Shown one piece after another: positions 8,397 to 15,592 of a DNA stretch of 64,000 nt. The stretch comes from Ascidiaceihabitans sp034111945 (GTDB lineage: Bacteria > Pseudomonadota > Alphaproteobacteria > Rhodobacterales > Rhodobacteraceae), in contig JBLHSG010000012.1 in NCBI GenBank assembly GCA_047626725.1, positions 1 through 64,000 on the forward strand, written 5' to 3'. How positions within the stretch are numbered: the stretch's first letter is position 1; each line of letters opens with the position of its first letter. The position numbers and the translations under genes are program-made. The notes under the pieces were generated by a model. It was not told the origin of the DNA. It ran no database searches and was given only the letters and a program-made list of their open reading frames with translations.

Positions 8397-9188
8397 ATGA
8401 AACAGTACCACGACGCATTACGCGAGATTTTGGCGCAAGGCCAAGAGACAACCGACCGCACCGGCACCGGCACGATTTCGCATTTCGGGATGCAAATGCG
8501 CTATCCTTTGGCTGACGGATTTCCACTGGTAACGACGAAAAAGGTCCACCTTAGGTCGATCATTCACGAATTGCTGTGGTTCCTCGCGGGCGATACCAAC
8601 ATCCGGTACCTCAAGGAAAATGGCGTTTCGATCTGGGATGAATGGGCCGACGAAAACGGCGATCTTGGGCCGGTGTACGGCAAACAGTGGCGTGCGTTTC
8701 CGTCTGAACGTGGCACGGTTGACCAGATCGAGCGGCTGATGGCCGACATCAAATCATCGCCTGACAGCCGCCGTTTGATCGTGTCTGCGTGGAACCCGGG
8801 CGAGATAGCAGAGATGGCGTTGCCGCCCTGTCACACCATGTGGCAGGTGAAAATCATCGGCAAAAAGATGCATTTGCAACTGTATCAACGCTCTGCTGAT
8901 ATGTTCTTGGGCGTGCCATTTAACATCGGATCCTATGCGCTGCTGCTGCAAATGCTGGCGCATGTGACGGGTTACGAGGCGGGCGATTTCATCCACACGC
9001 TGGGCGACGCGCACATCTATTCCAACCACATGGATCAGGTGCAACTACAGCTGTCGCGCACTCCAAAACCATTGCCGACAATGCGGATCAAACGAAAGGT
9101 CAGTTCGATTTTTGATTTTACCTATGACGATTTTGAGATCACCGGATACGACCCCGACGCAGGCATCAAAGCACCGGTGGCAGTATGA
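8397..9188 (+). CDS. thyA: Thymidylate synthase
   Basis: A 263-residue ThyA that methylates dUMP to dTMP using methylenetetrahydrofolate. The catalytic cysteine is Cys145 in ALPPCHTMWQ. The folate and dUMP sites are visible as RTGTGT near the N-terminus, RSIIHELLWF, and the terminal HxYxNHxxQ motif (HIYSNHMDQ). The start at 8397 follows AGGAGG directly and gives the family length. The frame upstream of it is spurious. It overlaps folA by four bases, an arrangement that couples the enzyme consuming the folate cofactor to the one regenerating it. Confidence 0.97.
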   Translation: MKQYHDALREILAQGQETTDRTGTGTISHFGMQMRYPLADGFPLVTTKKVHLRSIIHELLWFLAGDTNIRYLKENGVSIWDEWADENGDLGPVYGKQWRAFPSERGTVDQIERLMADIKSSPDSRRLIVSAWNPGEIAEMALPPCHTMWQVKIIGKKMHLQLYQRSADMFLGVPFNIGSYALLLQMLAHVTGYEAGDFIHTLGDAHIYSNHMDQVQLQLSRTPKPLPTMRIKRKVSSIFDFTYDDFEITGYDPDAGIKAPVAV

Positions 9189-9661
9189 TTACGCTGATCG
9201 TCGCGCGCGCCCGTGGAAATGTGATCGGCAAAGACGGCGATATGCCGTGGCATCTGCCCGAGGATTTGAAATATTTCATGCGCGAAACCATGGGGGGCGC
9301 GATTATTATGGGGCGCAACACATGGGACAGCCTGCCGTCCGCGCCGCTAAAAAACCGTCTGAATATCGTGGTGACGTCCAAGGGATGCGCGGCGGAACAT
9401 TGCGTTACTTCGGTTGATGACGCGATTTCGCTGGCGACGTCGCTTGGCTATCACCGGATTTACGGCGTTGGTGGTGCAGGGATTTACGCCGCGATGTTGC
9501 CCATGGCGGATCGACTGTGCCTGACAGAGGTCAATTTGGACGTCGAGGACGCCGACACGTTTTTCCCCTCGTTCGACGGGGCCGAATGGCGGATCAACAC
9601 GCAGACCGAGATCAGAACCGAAGAACCGCGCTGCATTGCAGGGGAGTGGGTGCGGGTTTGA
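9185..9661 (+). CDS. folA: Dihydrofolate reductase
   Basis: A 158-residue DHFR that reduces the dihydrofolate produced by ThyA. Visible family elements are the N-terminal IVARARGNVIGKDGDMPWHLPEDL split across the Met20 loop and the catalytic acid (Asp in PEDLKYF), then MGRNTWDSLP, and the NADPH-binding GGAGIY near residue 97. The length is typical. It starts inside the last codons of thyA. Its TGA stop overlaps the TTG start of the next gene, which looks foreign, so an ancestral operon may have been interrupted just after folA. Confidence 0.96.
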   Translation: MITLIVARARGNVIGKDGDMPWHLPEDLKYFMRETMGGAIIMGRNTWDSLPSAPLKNRLNIVVTSKGCAAEHCVTSVDDAISLATSLGYHRIYGVGGAGIYAAMLPMADRLCLTEVNLDVEDADTFFPSFDGAEWRINTQTEIRTEEPRCIAGEWVRV

Positions 9662-10512
9662 GCCAAATATCCAAATGGCACCACTATGTTCCACAAGGTG
9701 TATTATCCAAATTCTGTTATTCAGGCTCAAAGTTTTACTATTTTTCGAAAGACCGCTCTGCGGAAGGAGTCGCAAGTCGAGATATCGAGAAGAAATTTAG
9801 AAAGCGCCACTATTATTCCTTTACTACAGTTAATGGTCAAAAATCAGATGCTTTAGAGCGAAATTTTTTGCAAATTCTAGACTCTCGTTTTGTTGAATTC
9901 ACGACTGCTTTTGCGAATAGTATAAGTGCGGGGAAGGCACGAAAGGTTGATCATGATACTCGAGAATTTCTTCAGAAGTTTTTTTACTATCACTCAATTC
10001 GAAACCCTGATTTCTCTGCGCACTTCGACATTTATCAAGACCCCAAATCGGAGATCAAAGCTGCAATCGAAATATATGAACAGTCATTTGGTTGCCTTGA
10101 TCCTACAAGAGTCACAGAACTGCTAGAGCCAAAAAAAATAGAGGAGTTGGTTCGTTTTGCTCGGGTGCACTCGCTGGCTAATCCTTCTCCAATGATAAAT
10201 GAATTGCTTTCAAAAATGAATTTGCACTTTGCGATTGCTCCGGCTGGAAAACAATTTCTTATTGGCAGTAACCCGGTGGTAAGGTTTGCAAACAAAAAAG
10301 GCTCGCTTCTTGGTGATGGCAATGTTGAACTTTGGACTGCAATAACACCTTCAATTGCTATGGGTTTTGCTGGCCCAAACAAGAACCATGTTGAAATATT
10401 GAATATTGACCACAAAGAAGTTAGAAAGTTCAACCTAGAACTCTTTCGTCAAAGCACAGAAGTCGCTGGTGCCAGTAAGGCTTTGGTAACGTCTGTAATT
10501 GGTAACAGATAA
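9658..10512 (+). CDS. DUF4238 protein, AT-rich and probably acquired
   Basis: A 284-residue protein that starts with the DUF4238 hallmark KWHHYVPQGVLSKF. The core function of the family is unknown. Several members sit in defence or mobile contexts, which is general knowledge and not shown here. Base composition is strikingly lower in GC than both flanks, with many AAA, TTT and ATT codons. I start it at TTG 9658, which overlaps the folA stop by four bases and follows GGGGAG. The longer frame is only folA read out of phase. The next gene starts one base after its stop, so it sits exactly between two operon genes. Confidence 0.8.
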   Translation: MSQISKWHHYVPQGVLSKFCYSGSKFYYFSKDRSAEGVASRDIEKKFRKRHYYSFTTVNGQKSDALERNFLQILDSRFVEFTTAFANSISAGKARKVDHDTREFLQKFFYYHSIRNPDFSAHFDIYQDPKSEIKAAIEIYEQSFGCLDPTRVTELLEPKKIEELVRFARVHSLANPSPMINELLSKMNLHFAIAPAGKQFLIGSNPVVRFANKKGSLLGDGNVELWTAITPSIAMGFAGPNKNHVEILNIDHKEVRKFNLELFRQSTEVAGASKALVTSVIGNR

Positions 10513-10513
10513 A

Positions 10514-11704
10514 ATGCTAACCCTCTCATCCCTCCCATCCGATTTCCACGAAAACCCATTCCAATATTACGACCAGCTCCTGAAACACGCGCCGGTTCAC
10601 CCACAACCCGATGGCTCATTTATCCTGTCAAAACACAGTGATCTGGAACGGGTGTATAAAGACACAGCGACGTTTACGTCTGACAAACGGGCGGCCTTTG
10701 CGCCAAAATTTGGGGTCGGTTCGCCCTTGTTCGAACATCACACAACGTCTTTGGTGTTCAACGATCCGCCGCTACACACGCGTGTGCGCCGCATCATGGC
10801 AGGCGCGTTGGCCCCGCGTGCAATTGCTCGGATGGAGGCCGGATTGATCGAAACGGTGGACCATCTGCTGGCCAAAATGCCCCCCGAACCGGACTTGATC
10901 GAGGATTTTGCCAGCACCATTCCGATCCAAATTATTGGCAACCTGCTGGATATTCCGAATGATGAACGTGCCCCTTTGCGCGATTGGTCGCTGGCGATTT
11001 TAGGCGCGTTGGAACCCGTGTTAAGTGACGCGCAATTGCAGCGCGGCCATGCAGCAGTCAGTGCTTTTAAATCGTACCTCACGGACCTGATTGCGCGGCG
11101 CAAAGCCACGCCGGGAGATCCCGAAACTGACGTTCTGACCCGTCTGATTATTGGCGATACGCAGGGGCAGCTTAGCGAAATTGAATTGATCCAGAACTGC
11201 ATTTTCATCCTGAATGCAGGCCACGAAACCACCACCAATCTTATCGGAAACGGGCTGGCGTTGCTGCACGATCACCCCGACCAACGCGCTTTGGCGCTGA
11301 ATGATCCCGGCCTTATGGCGGGTGTGGTCGAAGAGGTGCTGCGCATGGCGTCGCCCAACCAATTCGGCAATCGCGAGACGGCGCGCGAGGTTGAAATCGG
11401 CGGTGTGACCATCCCCAAAGGCACGAACCTGCACCTGTGTATTGGTGCTGCGAACCGTGATCCTGACGTGTTCCACAACCCTGAGCAGTTTGACATTACG
11501 CGCAAACCCAATCGGCATCTGGCCTTTGCCGGCGGGCCGCACGTGTGTGTGGGTCTGACCCTTGCCCGCATGGAGGGGCGCATCGCACTGCACCGGTTTT
11601 TGCAGGCGTTCCCCGATTACGCGATCACGCAGCGCAGCAATGGCGGGCGCGTTCGGTTTCGTGGCTATTCTACCTTGGGTGCAAAGCTGGTGGCGGACCT
11701 TTAA
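10514..11704 (+). CDS. Cytochrome P450
   Basis: A 396-residue soluble bacterial P450 mono-oxygenase. The heme-ligating cysteine is Cys345 in FAGGPHVCVG. The oxygen-activation helix carries NAGHETTTN near residue 235, the Glu-x-x-Arg pair is EEVLR near 273-277, and the substrate region has GNRETAREV. There is no membrane anchor. No ferredoxin or ferredoxin reductase gene is nearby, so the redox partner must be encoded elsewhere, and the substrate cannot be inferred. The ATG at 10514 is preferred over TTG 10499, which would overlap the upstream gene. Confidence 0.95.
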   Translation: MLTLSSLPSDFHENPFQYYDQLLKHAPVHPQPDGSFILSKHSDLERVYKDTATFTSDKRAAFAPKFGVGSPLFEHHTTSLVFNDPPLHTRVRRIMAGALAPRAIARMEAGLIETVDHLLAKMPPEPDLIEDFASTIPIQIIGNLLDIPNDERAPLRDWSLAILGALEPVLSDAQLQRGHAAVSAFKSYLTDLIARRKATPGDPETDVLTRLIIGDTQGQLSEIELIQNCIFILNAGHETTTNLIGNGLALLHDHPDQRALALNDPGLMAGVVEEVLRMASPNQFGNRETAREVEIGGVTIPKGTNLHLCIGAANRDPDVFHNPEQFDITRKPNRHLAFAGGPHVCVGLTLARMEGRIALHRFLQAFPDYAITQRSNGGRVRFRGYSTLGAKLVADL

Positions 11705-11789
11705 AGTTCAGAAAAGGCTAGACTTTTGCCTCTGTTTTCAGGCACATTAAGCATATATTTAGTGGCATGTTCGATAGATGAGGGAAGAT

Positions 11790-12080
11790 ATGCGTATCAA
11801 AACAGTACTGACAGCCGGATTTGGCCTGATGATGATGGGCGCAGCACCCGCATTTGCAGAGGCAAAAATCTATCCATATCACGGCGAAAACTTTTGCCCG
11901 GCAGGCTACCAGCCAATCACCATTTCAGGTGTGATTTGCTGTGGTCAACCGAACCAGGCAATCTCGTATCAGCAGGCAAAAATGACGCCGGCACCGCGCA
12001 AAGTGATCAAACGTCACGTGCACCGTGTGCGCGCGCAATCTAACTGCGAAGTCGGCACCAAAGGCTGCACATTCGACTAA
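11790..12080 (+). CDS. Small secreted cysteine-containing protein (96 aa)
   Basis: An unrecognised exported protein. The signal peptide ends near Ala-Phe-Ala at residue 23. The mature chain has five cysteines (Cys-Pro-Ala-Gly-Tyr, a Cys-Cys pair, and two near the C-terminus), and a basic middle with KVIKRHVHRVR. Pairwise disulfides in the periplasm seem likely, and the odd cysteine is left over or binds something. I chose the ATG at 11790 because AGGGAAG precedes it; an ATG four codons earlier lacks a site. It stands alone and is followed by a strong terminator. Confidence 0.65.
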   Translation: MRIKTVLTAGFGLMMMGAAPAFAEAKIYPYHGENFCPAGYQPITISGVICCGQPNQAISYQQAKMTPAPRKVIKRHVHRVRAQSNCEVGTKGCTFD

Positions 12081-12135
12081 GAATTTTGATTGAAGTCAGG
12101 GCAGGCGACCTCGTCTGACTTAACTCAGCTCACAA

Positions 12136-12171
12136 AAAAACCGGCGCTCGGGAAACCAAGCGCCGGTTTTT
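12136..12171. terminator. Strong bidirectional rho-independent terminator
   Basis: A perfect 8-bp GC-rich stem (CCGGCGCT with AGCGCCGG) with a 10-base loop is flanked by a run of A on the left and T on the right. It can therefore end transcription from both the small secreted protein gene on the plus strand and the cold-shock gene on the minus strand. Confidence 0.88.
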
Positions 12172-12193
12172 GTATTCTGCGTCGGTCTGCTGG

Positions 12194-12400
12194 CTAAAGC
12201 AGTTGGAGGTCACCCGCCATTTCGCGTCCATCGCGTCCTTCGCTTAGGTCGTAACTGATTTTTTGGTTGTCTGTCAGTCCAGTTAGACCCGAACGTTCGA
12301 CGGCCGAAATGTGCACAAACACATCGTTACCCCCGTCATCAGGTGCGATAAAGCCGTAGCCTTTTGTGGTGTTAAACCATTTCACGGTACCGTTAGGCAT
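12194..12400 (-). CDS. Cold-shock domain RNA-binding protein
   Basis: A 68-residue single cold-shock domain. RNP1 appears as KGYGFIAP and RNP2 as DVFVHIS, the aromatic and basic residues that stack on single-stranded RNA or DNA. The start at 12400 follows a very strong AGGAGG site. The longer frame upstream is non-coding leader. That long leader is typical for cold-shock mRNAs, which fold into temperature-sensitive structures, but I did not model it here. It is monocistronic and ends at a shared terminator. Confidence 0.95.
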   Translation of the reverse strand: MPNGTVKWFNTTKGYGFIAPDDGGNDVFVHISAVERSGLTGLTDNQKISYDLSEGRDGREMAGDLQLL

Positions 12401-12602
12401 ATTCCGTGCCTCCTTTTGCCTTGCATACAAACCGGCGTATAATTCACGCGCCGGTGCCTTTGACTGGACAACACCCACCGGATTTGGTGTGTGAGGACCA
12501 ATACATGACCAACAAGATTGACCGCTGCGGCGAAAAATCAAGAAATTGGCGCGAAAAAGTTAACACCGGCGCGCTAAATACCTGAAAGAGATAGGGAAAA
12601 TT

Positions 12603-12917
12603 ATGAAAATTTATGGTCTCAAAAATTGCGATACCTGTCGCAAAGCGGTCAAAGCCTTGGTGGGGTCCGAATTGATTGATGTGCGTGCTGACGGGATCCC
12701 GTCGGATGTGATAAGTGCAGCTTTTGCGCAGTTCGAAACACAGCTTTTGAACACCCGATCAACCACATGGCGGGGGCTAAGCGAAGACGAGCGCGCAGGT
12801 GCGCCATTGGATTTGATCGCGGCCCATCCAGCATTGATGAAACGCCCACTGATCATTGCAGGCGACAAAATGTATCTGGGATGGACCAAGGACACCCAGG
12901 CCGCGTTAGGCGTTTAG
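12603..12917 (+). CDS. ArsC/Spx-family thioredoxin-fold protein (YffB-like)
   Basis: A 104-residue member of the arsenate-reductase-like family. The N-terminus reads MKIYGLKNCDTCRKA, with Cys9 and Cys12 in the redox position, and the C-terminal part carries the RPLII and GDKMYLGW elements. The short length and lack of the classical arsenate motif point to the YffB/Spx-like branch, of uncertain substrate, not a proven arsenate reductase. It converges on bufD with a 4-base stop overlap. A glutathione-dependent thiol role would fit metal or redox stress next to the bufferin operon, but this is only context. Confidence 0.85.
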   Translation: MKIYGLKNCDTCRKAVKALVGSELIDVRADGIPSDVISAAFAQFETQLLNTRSTTWRGLSEDERAGAPLDLIAAHPALMKRPLIIAGDKMYLGWTKDTQAALGV

Positions 12918-13453
12918 GCGGTTTTCATGGGGGCCAACGCGCGGTCAAATGACAGCGGTCCGGCCCCTTTGATGACCAAGATCAAAAGCAACATAACCCA
13001 GAACGCGCGTTGATCCAAAATCAGCGCGCCGGATGCGCGATCAAACCACGTTCCGATGTCTTTGGCAGCGACCCCATGGCCCAAAATATCGACCACGGAT
13101 TGCACAACGATAAAGCCGATCATCCCAAGTGCGGACAATCGTGTCAAAATTCCCAACACGATAAACAGCGGCAAAATGAATTCAGCCCACGTGCCGATCA
13201 ACGCGATCATCCGGTGCCAAATCGACAATTGCGAGGTGTCATATCCCAGCGCTTCGACTGCTTTGGGGAACATCTGGATGTAGGCGCTGTCAGACAGAAA
13301 CACGATCCCTTGCAGCCCATCGCCCAGTTTCGTGAGGCCGGAAATCCAGAAATACATCAGTAAAGTCGCTGCAAAAATCAGGCGCGCCAAGGTCGGTAAT
13401 AGCCACTCGGCACGATCAAATTGCGCAACGGTCGCACTGTAAAATCTCATCAT
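12914..13453 (-). CDS. bufD: DoxX-family membrane protein, bufferin operon (BufD)
   Basis: A 179-residue inner-membrane protein with four predicted membrane helices (near residues 18-40, 80-103, 107-127 and 147-165). It has the DoxX-type Gly-Leu-Thr-Lys segment after helix 1 and a conserved-looking Phe-Ile-Leu-Pro-Leu-Phe in helix 2. DoxX proteins take part in redox or thiol handling at the membrane. In bufferin clusters one is found as the fourth gene, of unproven role. It begins in an ATGA overlap with the DUF2063 gene and ends the operon, converging on the ArsC-like gene. Confidence 0.85.
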   Translation of the reverse strand: MMRFYSATVAQFDRAEWLLPTLARLIFAATLLMYFWISGLTKLGDGLQGIVFLSDSAYIQMFPKAVEALGYDTSQLSIWHRMIALIGTWAEFILPLFIVLGILTRLSALGMIGFIVVQSVVDILGHGVAAKDIGTWFDRASGALILDQRAFWVMLLLILVIKGAGPLSFDRALAPMKTA

Positions 13454-14208
13454 TGGCGTCGTCCTTTGGTCGGTGGGGTGGTCAGCGCGTTGGTGCGCAG
13501 CAGTAACAACAGCAGCGGTGTCAGATCAAATGCTGCGTCAATCTGTAGGGCATTTGCGTGTGCGGTGCCCAAGGTTTCGCCGTTTTGAACCGTCACAGCC
13601 CAAGCATATTCGGCGGGCGTCAGAGCATGTGGTTCGGGGTCAAACTGGGTCCGTGTAATCAGGACCGATTGCGCGATGGCTTGGGGTGCTGGTGCGTCGT
13701 TTTGGGTATTAAAACGCCAGATATCGAACAGTGGCCAATCGGATTGGATCAGCGCAGTTGCAGGCGCAAAGGTTAACGTGACCTGTGCCAATGCCGCGTC
13801 ATCCAAGGCGAGCGAAGTGGGATCAATCGGGTCCGCATCTGCGGCGTGGTAACTGCGGCGCAGGGCCAATTCCAACTCAGCGACATCCGCCAAATAACCG
13901 ATGTCCTTTAACGGGGCCAAATTCGCAATCAAGTCAGGCATGTGATTGCCATAAAACATCATCATCGCGGTGCGCGGCAGGTGTTTGTGCAAATATACGT
14001 CGGCCAATGGTTCAAAAACATCTGGCCCTAACAGCTTGTTCAGGATCGGAAAATTCGCGCGCAATGCATCTTGCAACGCCACTACAACGTTGTTGCGATA
14101 GACGTCATAGCGCGCGTTTGCAGGTTTGCCATTGCCGTCCAACACCCCGCGTGGGGCATCCTGCGCGGCATCCAAAAGGGCGGATCTGAACTGTGAAATT
14201 GCGCTCAT
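13450..14208 (-). CDS. bufC: DUF2063 protein, partner of the MNIO enzyme (BufC)
   Basis: A 252-residue cytosolic protein. The N-terminal DUF2063 domain (residues about 5-100) shows the family strings RYDVYRNNVVVALQDAL and FPILNKLLG. The C-terminal part is a more variable domain rich in Ala and Pro. In known MNIO systems this partner holds the precursor leader and presents it to the DUF692 enzyme. The start at 14208 is the ATG within the ATGA overlap with bufB; the longer frame is not needed. Its order after bufB and before doxX matches bufferin clusters. Confidence 0.88.
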   Translation of the reverse strand: MSAISQFRSALLDAAQDAPRGVLDGNGKPANARYDVYRNNVVVALQDALRANFPILNKLLGPDVFEPLADVYLHKHLPRTAMMMFYGNHMPDLIANLAPLKDIGYLADVAELELALRRSYHAADADPIDPTSLALDDAALAQVTLTFAPATALIQSDWPLFDIWRFNTQNDAPAPQAIAQSVLITRTQFDPEPHALTPAEYAWAVTVQNGETLGTAHANALQIDAAFDLTPLLLLLLRTNALTTPPTKGRRQ

Positions 14209-15065
14209 GATTGCGCCGCGGCGGTCAGGGCGCGATCTGCCAAACAGGCCTCTGCGTGCAGCACATCCCAATCCGGAACATCGTTATCCCATTCCACCAG
14301 CAGTGGTTTTGGGCCCGATTTCGTTAACGTATAGGCCAACAAATCCCAAACTTCGGATGACGTTGCCGCCCCGTGGGTGTCGATCAGCAATGGCGTGCCG
14401 TGGTCGTCGTGATCCAAAACATGCCCGCCGACGTGAATTTCTTTGACCGCAGCTGTCGGGTACGCGTCGATGTAGCCCTGCGGTGTAAACGACAGGTTTG
14501 TCGCCGAAATGAACACGTTATTGACGTCCAGCAACAACCCACAACCCGTGCGTTCGACCAGCTCTGTCAGGAATTGCACTTCGCTGTATGTCGAGGTTTC
14601 GAAAGCCAGATAGCTCGATGGGTTCTCGAGCAACATTTGCCGCCCCAGCGTGGTTTGAACATGATCGATATGTTCGGACACGGTGCGCAATGTGGCGGCA
14701 GTGTAGGGCAGGGGTAGCAGGTCGTTCAGGAATTCACCGCCATGACTGGACCACGCCAGATGTTCGGAAAAACTTGCCGGGTTCAGCCAGTCGACCAGAT
14801 GTTTGACGCGGTGCAAATGTTCTGCGTCCAGCGGCCCCTCGCCCCCGATTGACAGGCCGACACCATGCACGGAAATTGCGAATTGTTCGGACAGGGTGCG
14901 CAGTTGCGCAATCGGGCGCCCACCTTGGCCCATGCAGTTTTCTGCGTGTACCTCTAGCCACTTAACAGGGCCGGGCGTCGCTATAATGTCATCAAAATGC
15001 TGAGGTTTGTAGCCGACGCCAACTGCGTCGGGCAAAGGGTCGTAGACTGGCGTGTCGTCGCGCAT
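14205..15065 (-). CDS. bufB: DUF692 multinuclear non-heme iron oxidase (MNIO) for bufferin maturation (BufB)
   Basis: A 286-residue TIM-barrel oxidase of the DUF692 family. Such enzymes use two or three iron ions to convert cysteines of ribosomal peptides into oxidised heterocycles. Candidate metal-binding motifs lie in order along the barrel: EVHAENCMG, SVHGVGLS, SEHLAWS, LLENPSSY, LDVNNVFIS, EIHVGGH, DTHG and VEWDNDVP. It is encoded nine bases after the precursor gene and overlaps bufC by four bases. The substrate is inferred to be the adjacent four-cysteine precursor. The product chemistry (thiooxazole-type rings in characterised relatives) is established elsewhere, not here. Confidence 0.93.
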   Translation of the reverse strand: MRDDTPVYDPLPDAVGVGYKPQHFDDIIATPGPVKWLEVHAENCMGQGGRPIAQLRTLSEQFAISVHGVGLSIGGEGPLDAEHLHRVKHLVDWLNPASFSEHLAWSSHGGEFLNDLLPLPYTAATLRTVSEHIDHVQTTLGRQMLLENPSSYLAFETSTYSEVQFLTELVERTGCGLLLDVNNVFISATNLSFTPQGYIDAYPTAAVKEIHVGGHVLDHDDHGTPLLIDTHGAATSSEVWDLLAYTLTKSGPKPLLVEWDNDVPDWDVLHAEACLADRALTAAAQS

Positions 15066-15074
15066 TGCGTTCCT

Positions 15075-15401
15075 TTATGCGGGCAAATCACGGGCCTGTG
15101 GCGTGAGTGAGCCGCTGCGTTTTGTACCGTTTGCCATGTTCGGCAAATCGATACTGGCGCATGTGCCTGCGTTCACAAGCGTCCATGCATTGCCTTGATA
15201 ATTCATAACCGATGACCCTGCACATGTGGTGCCAGCGCCGGCTGCACAGTCGTTTTGACCTGCCAGTGAAACGCCATAGCATTTTTCCTTGGTCGCGGCG
15301 TAGGCTGGGCTGGATTGCGCGGCAACAAAGGCCGTCAGCGCGCCTGCAACAGCACCCGCAAGGGCAATGGATTTTGCGTTGGAATTGATCGTTTCAGACA
15401 T
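15075..15401 (-). CDS. bufA: Bufferin precursor, DUF2282 type (BufA1)
   Basis: A 108-residue exported precursor. A long Ala-rich signal segment ends near Ala-Tyr-Ala (residue 36). The mature part has exactly four cysteines, Cys41, Cys52, Cys60 and Cys81, in the DUF2282 pattern: KEKCYGV, QNDCA, TTCAG, GTCAS. In characterised bufferins such cysteines are modified and bind copper in the periplasm. The start at 15401 follows AGAAGGA. A good promoter lies about 65 bases upstream. A hydrophilic tail of 27 residues follows the last cysteine. It is the first gene of a four-gene operon. Confidence 0.88.
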   Translation of the reverse strand: MSETINSNAKSIALAGAVAGALTAFVAAQSSPAYAATKEKCYGVSLAGQNDCAAGAGTTCAGSSVMNYQGNAWTLVNAGTCASIDLPNMANGTKRSGSLTPQARDLPA

Positions 15402-15466
15402 GAGCACGTTCCTTCTAAACCTAATATGGTTAAATTTTCTTGAGCCTAAAATACGCGTTGTCAGCA

Positions 15467-15495
15467 ACTATACCAGTCACGTGCCTGTGTGTCAC
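15467..15495 (-). promoter_or_regulatory. Predicted sigma-70 promoter of the bufferin operon
   Basis: On the minus strand the hexamers GTGACA and TATAGT are separated by 17 bases, each differing from consensus by one base. Transcription would begin about 60 bases before the bufA start. The spacer contains a CACGTG palindrome that could be a binding site. No metal-regulator box that I recognise is present. Confidence 0.6.
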
Positions 15496-15558
15496 ATACC
15501 CGTTATGCGATGTGTGGTCTTGGGCCGAAAAAGTCCAATAATCACACGAATTGTGTCA

Positions 15559-15582
15559 GCCGGACCACCTTTGCAGTCCGGC
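15559..15582 (-). terminator. Hairpin downstream of thrS
   Basis: A perfect 7-bp stem (GCCGGAC with GTCCGGC) with a 10-base loop lies 10 bases past the thrS stop. It lacks a T-tract, so it may be a weak terminator or an mRNA-stabilising end separating thrS from the bufferin promoter. Confidence 0.4.
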
Positions 15583-15592
15583 GTTGTAATAT

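Noticed and set aside
12603..12917. ArsC-like gene as part of an arsenic-resistance operon
   Set aside because: No arsB, acr3 or arsR gene is nearby and the sequence fits the YffB/Spx-like branch better. It also runs opposite to the bufferin genes.
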